The translations under genes were made by a program, and so were the position numbers. DNA of 64,000 nucleotides from Cryptomeria japonica (Eukaryota; Streptophyta; Pinopsida; Cupressales; Cupressaceae). Location of the stretch: positions 546,292,202-546,356,201 of the forward strand of contig NC_081412.1 of NCBI RefSeq assembly GCF_030272615.1, in the 5' to 3' direction. This document shows, piece after piece, positions 13,136 through 25,050 of this stretch (positions are counted from its first letter, which is position 1; every line of letters begins with the position of its first letter). The notes beneath the pieces were generated by a model. It was given only the letters and a program-made list of their open reading frames with translations, made no database searches and was not told where the DNA came from.

Positions 13136-13870
13136 ATCTCCCCCTTTGGCACTAATGGCAACACTTAGGAAATTTTTTGTCTAAGTGTGCAATACAAAAA
13201 TTGACTCAACTCATGACACATACTCCCCCTTAGCAATTACAACATTTTACAAGACTTATCTACTACTCTCCATTATAATTACAACAAAATTTTGACTATA
13301 CTACTACTCCCCCTTTGACAACAATGGAAAAGGTAAGCAAATACATGAAAGATAAATGCAATAGACATCAAAATTTGCATTATCATATATAGCTATAAAA
13401 GTTCAAAATGTTTTACAATGCCATCTTAGAAAATGCATCTCCAAAATGAGACTTTAATTGCTTCAAATCATTGTGCCAAGTTTCCAAAATAGTCCCGGTT
13501 ATCTCAACATGTGTTCTTATCTGGCTAGTCAGCTCCTCCATGGCATCAATTGTACTCATCTTAGGTGTAGCTAGAATAGCTTCAGTTTCCTTGTAGCCTC
13601 TCTACAAGATTTCAACCTTAGGGATCAAAAGTGTTTGTAGCTCTTGCAATGACTTAGTCCTTTTGACTTGTTCATTCTCATAAGCTTTTAGCTTATGTTG
13701 AAGTTCAACAACCGATCTACCAAAAGTTATAGCAGAATCATTTAGAAGGGTAAATGATTCACTTAGAACTTCAAGTTCCTTTTCACCTTCCTGTTTCCTT
13801 TTCATCAGATCTAGACAATACTTTCAACACCCTTTATGAAATATTTTATTTCTAAAAGAGAGTATAGCAT
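13136..13870 (-). mobile_element. 3' internal remnant of the second SIRE-like element
   Basis: Sequence between the polypurine tract and the point where retrotransposon features stop. It contains repeated TCCCCCTT blocks (13141, 13222 and 13310 regions), as does the short 3' segment of the complete element (6050-6230), and a coiled-coil ORF. No pol sequence follows to the right, so the element is truncated. Confidence 0.65.
13413..13805 (-). pseudogene. Coiled-coil ORF downstream of pol in SIRE-like element
   Basis: A minus-strand frame of about 131 codons (start at 13805 or further upstream; end TAA 13413-13415), interrupted by one TAG at 13602-13604. The N-terminal 67 residues (KRKQEGEKELEVLSE...) form a charged heptad pattern. 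After the stop the frame resumes with MSTIDAMEELTSQIR and ends DAFSKMAL. SIRE-lineage copia elements commonly carry an extra ORF with coiled coils between pol and the 3' LTR, and position and orientation fit that. No membrane segment is visible. Function unknown. Confidence 0.55.
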
Positions 13871-15090
13871 ATTATTTTTACTTCAATTTTCTTTGGAACT
13901 ATCTCACCTGTGTGTGAAAAATTCTTTCAATTGCAACCACTCATTGAACACTTCCTATGGAATACATTGTTCTTGCAACATAAACTTTTACTCTTTTCTA
14001 TCGCATAGCATTTTATGGTAAAAGTTTTTACCCTAGGTGAAAAAAAAATTCAACATCAGCACTTCATCTTTGTTAACAAAATAACTCCACTTCTCCATCT
14101 CTCATACTTGTTGCAATTTAGTACCATGGGTGAAAAATATTGTGTCATTCTTATTTTCTTCCATTTTTGGCACTCAATGTCCATACCCACTAAGATTCCT
14201 ATCCTAGACTATGCCTAATAGTATGCCAAAAATTTGACATACTATAAACTCTCAAACATTAATATTCATGACTCCCCAACACATCGAATTCCCCTCTATT
14301 TTCAATAGCTTCTGCAATAGCTATACCATTATGTTGATGTGGTATAATCCCAACCATAGCAAAATGTGCTCTCTTTTATCTCTGCCCATGGTACCATATT
14401 TCTTCAAATCTGCACATTATGTTTTCATTGCAATAAGCATGGTAGGGCTAAAGCTTGGCCATTTTTAATGGCTTTGTGCTTCTCTTTAATCTCTCACAAT
14501 GGTCTATATTTGTGCTTCGAGTGACTTATTATGCTATCATGATCAGTGCTAAGGAAAAATGGTGCCTAAACTACCATCATTTCCATATCGTATCAATCTT
14601 CCATATAACTTCAGACCTTCTGAATGACACCATTATTTCACTAGTTCCTTTGATGGGCAAGTTCTCCTTGCTGCCAAGATGTGCTTAAGTGTTGTATTGA
14701 AGACACAAATATAAAGGATAGCTCCAGGACAATTCTACACTACACAAGTTCAAGGTTTTCTTTTCAACTTGAAAAGTGGCCCTCATCCCTTTCGCTGATT
14801 ATTAAATACTGGTACCAATGCCTCTCAAAGAAACATCAAATTCCTCTCATTCACTATTCATGGAATACACATATTTACTACACTTTCATTGCTGCAAGGA
14901 CAACTATTATATGATTTATCTCTTTCTCCCAAAGCGAGTAGCTCCATTTTAAATCTTTGCATTTTACTAGCATTGACCAAACATCTTGAAGTTAGGGCAC
15001 CACATATCCTTGATCTCTTCACATTACTCGATCAACAAATATACCAAATCGAAGCATATTGTGCCCTATTGCATGGTCTTTAAAGGCATC
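13871..15090. other. No supported gene
   Basis: T-rich plus-strand sequence with many overlapping short frames (up to 77 codons), none with a recognisable domain. It continues across the LINE insertion at 15109-16040 into 16059-16600, including a 162-codon plus-strand frame at 16076-16564 that I do not recognise. Confidence 0.5.
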
Positions 15091-15108
15091 AACAAAAATC
15101 TATGCATT
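15091..15108. repeat. 18-bp target site duplication of LINE (left copy)
   Basis: AACAAAAATCTATGCATT here is repeated exactly at 16041-16058. The two copies bound the LINE insertion. Confidence 0.9.
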
Positions 15109-15865
15109 ATGGCAGATAATGAATCCTATGGACTTTATCATACTATGTTTGCTCGCATTTTGGTTGAGCTAGATGTTTCTAAGGGCCTGTTAGTAGAAAT
15201 TGTTATTAAATCCTCTTTTGGCAGCTGGGTCCAGACCTTGGATTATGAGGGTATTTCATTCTAGTGTTGTAGATGTTTGAAAACTGGTCATGCGATAGGG
15301 AATTGTTGGATTGAGAAGAAAAATTCTTTGACTTCTTGGTGGTCAAGGGCCTCTCACCAGCATTATACGGTTAGGAAATCTCCTAATGATGCTGGGGTTT
15401 CTACTTTGGCTGGATCAAACTCTTTGGTGACAATGAAAGAATCTTCGATTGCCACTAAAAATTCTTCTTTGATTCATGTTGCTATGATACCGAATGTTGT
15501 TGTCCCCTCTATTGAAAACGGATTGTTGCCTCTTACCCCATCAATTTCTTCATGCATTGATACAACTTTTGTCCCTCCTGTTAGTGGTGATCCTATGTCC
15601 GTGATAGTGGTACCTCTTAAACTTGCCAATTGATTCAAAGGGTGTTGGCACAACTTCTGTTGGTTGTGTCTCTTTGCCCCCGACGGTTGTTGGTCCCTCT
15701 TTTGGCACCCTTTTTTCCACTTCGGAAAGATTGGTGTTGGGCCCTTTGGATTGGTCTATTGTGGCATCTAAAGTTGAAGATGGTTGGATTACTGTTAAGG
15801 GAAAGCATTCAATGACATCCAAGCCCTCTTTTGATATGACTCTTCGTTCCCACAAGGCCAAATGA
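15109..15865 (+). pseudogene. LINE gag-like ORF with CCHC zinc knuckle, C-terminal part
   Basis: Starts at the insertion breakpoint with MADNESYG. An RNA-binding-like stretch (FARILVELDVSKGL...WVQTLDYEGISF) is followed by a CCHC knuckle CCRCLKTGHAIGNC (15265-15306), an order typical of plant LINE ORF1 (DUF4283-type region plus zinc knuckle). A TAG at 15262-15264 sits directly before the knuckle. A frame change near 15620 moves reading to the frame that ends DMTLRSHKAK at 15865, with EDGWITVKGKH as the conserved C-terminal block. The stop and the frameshift make it nonfunctional. The 3' UTR follows at once. Confidence 0.8.
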
Positions 15866-16040
15866 GGGCCTTTGTAGTTGGCTGTTTGGGCTGGTTTTAC
15901 TGGCCTTGCTATCTTTTGGGGTAGTCCCTGTCTTTGTTTTTGGTTGTTCTATCTAGTTGGGATTTCAAAGATTTATCTTTATTTTAATCTGATGTAAAGG
16001 GTTTCGGGGCCCCTTCAAAACTTGTTTTCAATTAATCAAA
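15109..16040 (+). mobile_element. 5'-truncated LINE insertion with gag-like ORF
   Basis: A 932-bp plus-strand insertion flanked by a perfect 18-bp duplication (15091-15108 and 16041-16058), the hallmark of target-primed reverse transcription. The body starts inside a LINE gag-like (ORF1-type) coding region and ends in a 3' UTR with a degenerate A-rich tail (AATTAATCAAAAAC). The last 50 bases (about 15992-16040: GTAAAGGGTTTC..GGCCCCTTCAAAAC) match the tail of the LINE that ends at 51922. No endonuclease or RT sequence lies between the gag-like ORF and the tail. Confidence 0.88.
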
Positions 16041-16058
16041 AACAAAAATCTATGCATT

Positions 16059-18834
16059 TATCCTGAAACAGTCGATTGACCCCTTCTATCGAACAAGGCA
16101 TTACTAGATATGGCCAACACCACCATAGCCATGACATCTTTGGTCATAGTGCCCTAATCATGAGCCAAGATTGTAGTGACAATGCAATGGACCAATATTG
16201 TATTGGTTTACTTCAGAGCACATTTGGGGGCCATGGCACTTCATCTCCTTGTTCCTTATATGCAGATGGCGACATAAGAAAATTCCACGCCTTGTTTCCT
16301 ATCCAAAGCCATTATGTTGAGTATGCCTCCCTCCATTATCCAAGTCTTGGCTTGCGTATCAAAAACCCTTTCCACAGTAATGTAGAAGCTGCCTCCTTAC
16401 AACGTGGTTTGCTACTTGCTTATTGGCTTAAAAATGAAGTGAAACAACAAACCCTAAGATCCTTCCTTGAAAGAGAATTAGCAAACTTAAAATTTACTTT
16501 CTTTCTTGTAATCCCACATTGTGTTTTGACTGCCCTAGCTTTAGTTGCGAGGTGGCGGGGATAACCTTCTCCCTCCCCACACACCCCTTTTCCTGGCTCA
16601 AAGAATAGCATGGGGTGGAGGGGGAAATTAGTTCACTCGCCGCTACCCCGTGGGTCCCTTTTGGTCTCTACTTTATTCGTGCAGGATGAAGGCATGCACA
16701 AGACTTTTAAAAAGTCTTCAAAATGTTGCTTCCCTTATGCTTTGTGAGTCCCACTATATTATGTGGTGATCAAACCACTTTCTAAAATAATTAAATAAAA
16801 TTTTATTCTCATACCATTAAAATTGTTTTAATGCCTTTACTCATGACTCCTTTTTATTAAATCATTTTATTCACCCCTCATTTTACCATATATTTAAATC
16901 ATTTAAATGATTTAAACATTTTTATTTGTAATATGCATTGCTTTTATCATAATAAACTCATATGTAATATTATTTAAATTGAAACAATTTAAATAATATA
17001 CACTTCTTTGAATGGGCTACAATCAGTCATTTTGAGTCTCATCATTAGTCGAGCCCACTAAATTTTTTTTCGTTCTCAGACCACTAGCCATTGAAAATGC
17101 TCTAGAACACCAACTGAACAAATTTTAAATTTTAAAATTTGAGCAGGTGATTATTGAAATTTGTCATTTGACACCTCTAAAACTTGATCAAAACAACCTG
17201 AGTAGCCTCCAAAACTAGCCTAAAAAAACTGACCAAATCACCTTCCCAACTTCTAAAAAATGGCACACCTGTAGAATATCTTACAAAGAATCCAAAATGC
17301 CAAATGGTTGCTTGTGATGATGCCCGAGGTGAAAAAATTTAATCCTTGAAGTTGCCTACTCAATTGTTTTCTAAAATTGCACCTTTCACACCATTCTAAA
17401 ACCTTCCAAGTGATTGCTTTGAAAAAATATCAACCCTCAATTTCAGGGACTACCCCTTGGCAAACTGATACATATAGATGCCATGAGTATGTGTGCAAAG
17501 GGGTTTGGCTCAATTCCATCACATGTGCAAAATATTCACATTCAAACTTGCCTACTCTGAAAACTTCTAGAAATGCTGATTTTCAACCTCTGCAAAGTCT
17601 TTCTAGATTGACCTTTGAAAAATCATCAAATGAAGTGTTGGAAGGTTGCAAACTGGCAAAGCAGTAGATAAAAATTTAGGGAATCATGAGGAACATTCAC
17701 CTTTGCATGTAGTTCAATAGGTTATGAAATAAAAATCCAGATGTAGAGCCACTTTAGCAGATTTTACACAATCTAACCTGCAAATCTGAACAATTTGCAA
17801 ATGGATTTGATCTGGAAAACTTATCAAACAAATTCATGGAGCTATGAAAACTGACATGGGGTTTCATTAAGATGTAGAAAATCATAGAAAAATATTAGTC
17901 TGACATGACATTTAGGTGATGACAAAAATACAACTCTCTAAAATGGCTACTCAAAAAAGTTTTACTAGTAGCAATCAAGAAACCTACCTCAAGACCCCAA
18001 AACAAGGACTTCAAAAACTCATCAAATCTGATCCTGGGAAGCTGCAAACAAACACATGCCATCTCTAATAAGAGGATAACAGTATCCCAAAGTGGTTTTT
18101 CATGACAATCAATGGGTGTGAAAACATTGACTCTCAAAGTGGGCTACATGGATTGATTTTGCAAGGGGGTCTCCAAGTGTCATAAATGAAATTTCAACAT
18201 AGGCCCTCAAAATTTGGCAATTTTTTTTGAGGTACCAACATGGAGAATGAGCCTAAATTCACATAAAATTCAGCTATTTATCATTATGTAATTGTATTAG
18301 TACATTCTCTCAAAATGAAGGCAAAACTAAATGGGAATTGACATGAATTTGCAAATTAAACCATTACAATTTACCCCAATTTGAGATATGTGAATCCTAG
18401 AATGACCATGCATCTCAAAGAATGTAGCACTCACATTCATGTAAAGGAAACACAAATGGATATCCAAGCTCATATAAAGTAATGGACCCTATTGGGTAAG
18501 TGCACCAAGATGGTGGGCAAAAATGTGGACACCCTCCAAAAAAAACTTCAAAAAACTAATAATGCAAATGAGTTATTTAAAATTTTAAATAACATGTTCG
18601 AGTTTAGGATTGTTTTACCATGCCTAATCGAGCCTAAAATGCGTACGGGGTCTATATTTAGAAAACACGAAAAAAAAAATTAGTTTTTAAAAACTCGTTT
18701 GCGTTTCTCTGACAATAATTTTTTTTTGCTGCGACCGACTGGGTCATTTTCACCCGTGGCCGCACAAGAATAGCTTGGAGGGTTTTCTACCAGTGAATAT
18801 GTGAGTAGGGTTTTAGGAATATAAACCATCCACA
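16059..18834. other. AT-rich intergenic DNA, no supported gene
   Basis: From 16059 to 16620 the pre-insertion sequence continues. From 16740 to 18480 there is AT-rich DNA without frames above 96 codons. Just before 18835 the sequence reads like a leader of the candidate gene, but no promoter element could be supported. Confidence 0.5.
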
Positions 18835-18969
18835 ATGCCAAGGCAACCAAGAGGTATGAAACTCGATTTTTTTAATCCATTTTATATATTTGATTAATTC
18901 TATTTGAAATTTGAATGTGATTTCATTGTTTTTAATTAATTTTTTATTTTTTGTTATAATTTATGTCAG

Positions 18970-20025
18970 ATTCTCAAAACATTGCCTCCCAGCAAGACAC
19001 GCCTCTTGAGAACTCAGGGAAAAACCCATTGGAGAACCCACAACTGGACCCTCAAGATACAAACCTTGCATCTCCTCCAATAGACCATTCACAAATGACA
19101 CATGAGGATTTGATAAATCAGTTAACACAAAACACTGGCAAAATAACTAGATTGGTGAATAGATTGAATATTTCCAAGCATGAGCATCATGCATCCCTTT
19201 CCACAACCCTATAATCAATGACTAATAGTGCCAATGAAGTTTCCAAACAAGTTAAAAAATGGGGAAGCAATAGGGATCAATTTTGTTCTTTTTATGCTAG
19301 TAGGTTGTCCTATGATGAAGTGAAAAAAGAATATATAAGTAAAGCACAAATATGTTCTCTTCTTAATGACCCCAAAACCAATAAGACCTTACCTCTTAAT
19401 TCAAAGAGATTTTCTATACACTAGTGTAACCATTTGGGGATTAAAAATGCTTTTTGGAATAGGTGGTGTATGGTATTTGACCAACCACGTAATAATTTTG
19501 AGGTTCCATTATATTTTTTGAGGAAATTATATTGCAAGTTTATCCTCAATCAAAGGCCAAACTATTTTGATATGAGAGACTTCAAGGGTAGAGGTGGAGG
19601 CTTTTCCCAAGATAGACCTAGATCCCAGAGGGTACTAAACCCCCAAAATCGCCTCCCTCTAGAAACAAAACCTGTGGTCCATGTCACGATCCCAGTAGCC
19701 CTGAAAGAATCTATGGAGGTATAGACTCTTCAGGTGGCCATCACATTGACTGATGTCATCATTCAATATGGCACATAGTTATCACATCCTCTTGGCCTAA
19801 ATGATGATGCAGTAGTTGAACCATTTGGCTTTGGTGAGCCCATTCAACATGTGTGTCCTAGTTGTTTAGGTATATGATCTAGGATAGATACCGAGGCCAG
19901 TGCAGATGGTTCCATGTCCCATCTATGTATGTTGCAGGGGTAGATGTCAAGATAGCATGGCAGAGGATTTGGCACTGACTAATGATTTGATGCATATGGT
20001 GCTTGGTGGTTAGACACAAACATAG
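18970..20025 (+). pseudogene. Largest exon (exon 2) of the candidate gene
   Basis: Three plus-strand stretches (to 19214, 19218-19424, 19434-19724) share one frame and are separated only by single stops TAA, TAG and TAG. Each fits an ancestral CAA or CAG codon (for example IH*CNHLG). After about 19860 the reading moves to another frame that ends in phase 0 at the donor 20026 (MAEDLALTNDLMHMVLGG). The block with FWNRWCMVF and NQRPNYFDMRDF is the best protein-like part; it faintly recalls plant transposon-associated proteins, but I cannot name it. Confidence 0.5.
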
Positions 20026-20436
20026 GTGTGTTGATTTGAATTGATAACATTTTATTATAAATCACTTAAAACTTGTAAATGTCAATAAATTTTCATTTAT
20101 AGATCGATTTAAATTGATACAAACAATATGCATTTTAGGATGCAGCAGTTGGTGTTAATACACCATCTCATATTCCTCCCACTATTGTTACAACTACAAC
20201 TTTGACGCCCGAGGTAAACATTTTGTAACATGTTAAAATAGAATAGTACCTTGAATTCAAAATATTTTTTTATAAGATATACTAGCTCTCTTTAATGTAT
20301 ATTTATGTTACGTTTTATAGGCATCGTCGAGGGATCAAATGTCGCAGATTAATAATGTCATGCTTTGGGCCATTGATTTTGGCCTAGAAAGCTATGTGGT
20401 ATCATATTTTGCACACCTCTTATTTCTGTAAAGTTC

Positions 20437-21904
20437 TGATGCCAATAGCTAACAAGATTAGAAGGGGGGGGGGGTAATCATACAAACTTAATCTTCCATA
20501 AAATCAACAGATTCAACTTCGGTAACTTATACTTCAACAATATAACCAAAAACTGCTAAACATGCTAACTCATAAACACATAATCATCATAACACTTATA
20601 ACACCAGATTTAACGTAGAAACCCAAATAGGGAAAAACCACTGTGGGATTTTGGACCCACTAAGAAATATACTCTTCTAGAGTATGCTCAGTTAAAAGCA
20701 AATCCTATTAAAGATTACAAACACATTGCTAGATGTGACCCGGTTAAGGGGTTTCCCTCAGATCTGTTAGGATCTTCACTTTGTTAGAAGTGACCTTGGC
20801 AAAGGATTTCAAACACTCATTTAGAATGTTACCTTGCTAGAGGGTTTACAAATAAGATTGTTAAGTCCACTCGGTTAAGAGATTTTCTATCACTTACAAA
20901 TTAAACAACAGTAATAAAATATATATGCAACTTCACATCTGAAATGCTAAAGAAAATTCTATTTGCTCAAAATAATCTAGTCATAGGACTTATCTTGTCC
21001 CTCTGTTGGGCTCCCTACTCTGTTATTCAAATAGGTCTTCAAGCTTCTGTGCTCGGTAATCACTATGTAGCATCCCTATGCTTACACTTGCTCGCATGCA
21101 TTGTTTATCAACAATTCCTTATTTATAAACAATTTCTAACCGCTTAATCTCCTTGATCACATTTCCCATGATCAATCATAGCCACCAGATCTTCAATCTT
21201 GACTAGGTTCAATGTATCCTTCGATCTGGAAACATTTTACTTTGCCTAGGAACTTGCATTCCATTCTTGGAACTTGTGCTAGGTTATGCGGTTCAATCTG
21301 TGCTATAGATCTTCCTCTTGATTTTCCATTGCCGTAGATCCTTAACAAACTTCATGCGCGGCATACTAATCATTTATTCATCTCCAGCTCATTAGCATCC
21401 TTCATTAAATAATGATTTTATCCATCCAATGCGATCTATTATAACTCAGTTGCAACTCGATAAATACTAAACTTTACTTGGTAGACATTCCGCCTTCATT
21501 AACCGATATCGATAACCTTAGGGTTTATCGACTATGTTCCTTAGGGTTTACCGACTAGGTTCTTTGCTTGGTGACATAGTATAGTATTAACCTTACAATC
21601 AACAACATATGTAGGATATCAAAACAATCTAAACATCATGATCTCATCATTGTCTAACTCGGTAATAGTTTCCCATTGAATAACTTATTTCTCCCATTAT
21701 TCATCACATTCTTTCTGTGTCTTTTACCGACATCTTAATTCTCTTCAAATCAATCTTCTCAAGATATGGCAACATCATACGGAATCAAAATATCAATTTC
21801 ATGACATTAATGAAAAAATAATGTTATAAAGATAGTTATCATCCTTCTTCAGTTATATCAATAATCTTCAACAACCTTCTCAATATCCTTAATGAATATC
21901 AACA
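20437..21904 (-). repeat. SIRE-like LTR (third family member) inside intron
   Basis: A 1468-bp segment bounded TGATGCC...AATATCAACA (plus reading). Landmarks are in the same order as in the other SIRE-like LTRs: G-run (20462-20473), AACGTAGAAACCC...GGGAAAAACCACTGTGGG (about 20612-20648), GTTAAAAGC / CCCGGTTAAGGGG reiterations (20690-20890). A degraded polypurine tract (ATCTCCTTCTATTG) follows at 21905. No internal coding sequence is left and I could not find a convincing target duplication. Confidence 0.72.
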
Positions 21905-22505
21905 ATCTCCTTCTATTGAAATGCCAATAATTTCTGTATTTTTTTTTAATATGCAAGTCATTTAAATTTAGATTTGTTAAATTATATTTAATATTACCTA
22001 TTGATATCTCTTGTGTTAACTTTGTTCTTTTAGGACACCCCATGTGTGTCTAGGACACCTCCTGGGCAAAATAAATCCTTGAGGACACCTAAATGTCAAA
22101 AGATAATTGAACACATTCTTAATTGACACAATTGTTTAAAAAGATTGAAATTGTCTTAATTAGAACTTGTAGATTGATTAGTCTTTTTTGAATATTTATA
22201 TACAACGACAATTGGGCTTTGTAGAGTTGATGAATGCACTTGATATGCCAGAGGATCAAGAGAGGGAAGAGGTATGTATCTCTACTTTATTTTCTTGATT
22301 TGATGATTATATGCACATGCACATGTGAACTTTGGATAAATTATAATCTTATCATTTTTCATACAGGAAATAGTCGTAGTTTCTTCATCAATGGTGAGCC
22401 CTCCTAGGTCAACATGAGAAGAATCTCAGGCTCTAGTACGCTTTTGTTCTATATATTATATATTTTTAGTGTTTTTATCTATATATGCATTACCTTGTAT
22501 TAATT

Positions 22506-22510
22506 GTATT
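22506..22510. repeat. 5-bp target site duplication of gypsy element (left)
   Basis: GTATT immediately left of the 3' LTR, repeated at 41145-41149 immediately right of the 5' LTR. Confidence 0.88.
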
Positions 22511-23909
22511 TGATGCCCTCCTAAATGGCACAAGGTTAGTAAATGATCAACAACACAAAAAGACACAAAATCGTTAGATTGTTAGTGTTAGTCAATCAAA
22601 AACTAATCTAAAAAGGCATATCAAGAGAGATACTAAAAACATGCTAATATATCTAACTGAAGAAGCAAAGATAATGAGGCATCTCCAAATGCCTCTTAGC
22701 ATGGTTTTGGTTCCTTTCTCCCTTGTTCCTCTCCTCTCCAAGTTCCAAAATAGTGTAGCTCTCAGCAACTTTTTGCACTATGGATGCTTATGGAGGATTG
22801 AGATTGTAATATTGAGCTTTTGAATATGAAATGAGAAGCTAATGCTATGCTATTGATGCTAAAATGATATATTTTAACCAAAATAACAAGGTATTAGATG
22901 ATTATGCTAAAAATGCTCTCTAAAATGTCTATAGCTTAGATGCATACAAGTTTTCAGGATCTGGATTATGAAGAAATGGGCTCTATTTATAGGAAAAATG
23001 GAGCAATGGATAGTTGAGATTGAGCAATCTCAACAAGGGTCAGGATTGAATGATTTCAAATCCATGTGAGGGCTTTCAACCCAATCTCAGGATGACAAGT
23101 GTTAATGTGAGATAGGTTGAGAGGAGAGGGAATAAGCATTAAATGCCTGATATGACCTTGGGATTTTAGAGTCAAGGTTGGTTGAATGAATAAAATCTTT
23201 ATTCAAAGAATAAAGCTTTTATCCAATGGATAAACTCTTGTGCAAATGTGAAATGGATGAATATGGTCAAAACAATAAATGTTTGGGGGGACAAGTTTGA
23301 AATAACCATAAATGGTTATGTAAGAGCCATAAATGGTCATGTAAGAGCCATTAGTGGTCTTGGAAGACTTTGGGGGTTAATTTGTTGAACACACAAAGCA
23401 TTAAATGCTTTTCAAAGACTTTGGAGTCTTTGAGAAGTGACTCCATTTTGCTTAGGAATGTGACAATAATTAGGGGATGGATTAGGCTAATTAGGAAGGG
23501 GTTAGAAGAATCTAGAAGGGGATTAGATTTTTGCAAGTGGATTTGGTGGGTGAGGGAAAATAGGATTTTATTAAAATAAAAATTCATTTATTTCAATAAA
23601 TGTGTGCAAGTTGCATTTGTAGGAAAATGCAAGTGGGGGGGGATAATGATTTAAATAAATGTTTTATATAATTTATTTAAAAGAGGAAAAGGGGATTTAA
23701 TTAAATAAATAGATTTTATTTATTTAATTGATTTGAATTTGATTTAATGAATTAATTAAAATAAATTGAATAATTTATTTAATAAATAGAAGAATGTTTG
23801 GGGATGAATTAATTAAATATTAATTTAATTAATTGATGGCTAGTGGATTTTTAATCAAATAAATAGCGAATATTTATTTAATTAAGCTGGACAGATTTGT
23901 GTGACTACA
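22511..23909 (-). repeat. 3' LTR of Tat-type gypsy element
   Basis: Runs TGATGCCCTCC...GTGTGACTACA in plus reading, the same length as the 5' LTR. The inverse TATA motif CTATTTATA lies at 22983-22991. The end nearest the internal region is AT-rich with many TTTAAATAAA and TTAATTAA blocks. Confidence 0.93.
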
Positions 23910-23922
23910 TTTGCCCCTCTTT
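23910..23922 (-). other. Polypurine tract of gypsy element
   Basis: The minus strand reads AAAGAGGGGCAAA and is followed at once by the 3' LTR start TGTAGTC. Confidence 0.82.
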
Positions 23923-24509
23923 GAGACGGTGCGGTTTATCACATCGTTTCAAAGAAAGAAAAATAGGTGTGAAGAAATGCTCCATAAAATGTGAATTTAA
24001 TGGGTGGTATGCCCCCTCGAGAGATGGGTCAAAAAATTTCAAAAAATCGGGCGATCTCTCGAAAAAGAACAAAAATTGGTAGGGTGGTAGAAGAGAAGAA
24101 GTTAGCCATACGGGTGAAAAATAGAAGAAAATGGGGGAAACATGGAGAAATGGGGGGCTCAGGAAGTTCACAAGGACCACGGCGATGAGCAGGGGGGAAG
24201 TTACGGTGATCACGAAGGGTATAAATGGGGTGAAAGGGGTGAAAACAGGATCATTTGTGACCGCGACCATTTGAAAATGAGAGCTCTGATAGTGATGTTT
24301 GGAGGAGCAAAGAGCAGCTATGATGCCGATTCCGATCACCGAGCACAGATTCAAGCGAGCCCGATGGTTCCAGCGCCCTGATGACTGTGGACCAGCGGTA
24401 CGCAAATTCGAAAACTCAATTTTTGTGCATTTTTGCTAGGTTTTTAGCTGAGTCCAAGTCAAGTCGGAGCAAGAGCGCAGGAACTGTTGTTTTGGCGATG
24501 TTGCTCCAT

Positions 24510-24785
24510 AAAATAGCGCTATTGTGCCACAATGGCGCTATTGTCCCCTTGTTTGAGCGCTTTTGCCATGCATTAGCGCTATTGTATGTAAGTTTTAGCG
24601 CTATTGGTTAAGTAGCGCTATTGCTGGGTTAATTGAGCGCTATTGCTGTGAAGTAGTGCTATTGGGTAGTTGATTTAATGCTTTTGTAGTTGTAGCGCTA
24701 TGGTATAGCGGATTGAGCACTTTTGTTATAGTTATAGCGCTATTGTTTGTAAATTAGCGCTGTGGTTGGTAAAATAGCACTTTTT
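24510..24785 (+). repeat. Array of AGCGCT palindromes upstream of the antisense ORF
   Basis: Nine exact AGCGCT hexamers, mostly as TAGCGCTATTG, with about five one-base variants (GGCGCT, AGTGCT, AATGCT, AGCACT), at irregular spacings of about 15-45 bases. Most variants are CpG transitions. It lies 270-540 bases upstream of ATG 25051 and has the same orientation relative to that ORF as the array at 39415-39655 has to gag-pol. Confidence 0.85.
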
Positions 24786-25050
24786 CCTTAGGATAAAAAG
24801 ATGCCCCAGCTTGGATGAAGAAAAATCTCCCGATGCCAATGATTGATGGATTGCGAGGTGAAGTGGGAGTTGTTTTGAACCATAGCAGCTTGATGAGACT
24901 TAGGTCATTTGTTAGAAGAAATACCCGTTGAAGTCTAGGTGGCCATGATTGCTTACTTGTTGAGACCCGAAGATACTTGATCAAAGTATCTGATGATAGT
25001 CTAGGTTTAAACTTAAGAAAGTTTGAAAACAAAACAACTGATGGTGATTG

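Noticed and set aside
16076-16564. 162-codon plus-strand frame after the LINE
   Set aside because: Open but unrecognised, with no supporting neighbour or conserved motif; noted only in the region entry.
20437-21904. Solo LTR formed by LTR-LTR recombination
   Set aside because: A degraded polypurine tract follows the LTR and no matching 5-bp duplication is seen, so a truncated 3' end is as likely.
24510-24785. Possible CRISPR-like array of short repeats
   Set aside because: The repeat core is only 6-11 bases, spacing is irregular, and this is a eukaryotic retrotransposon.
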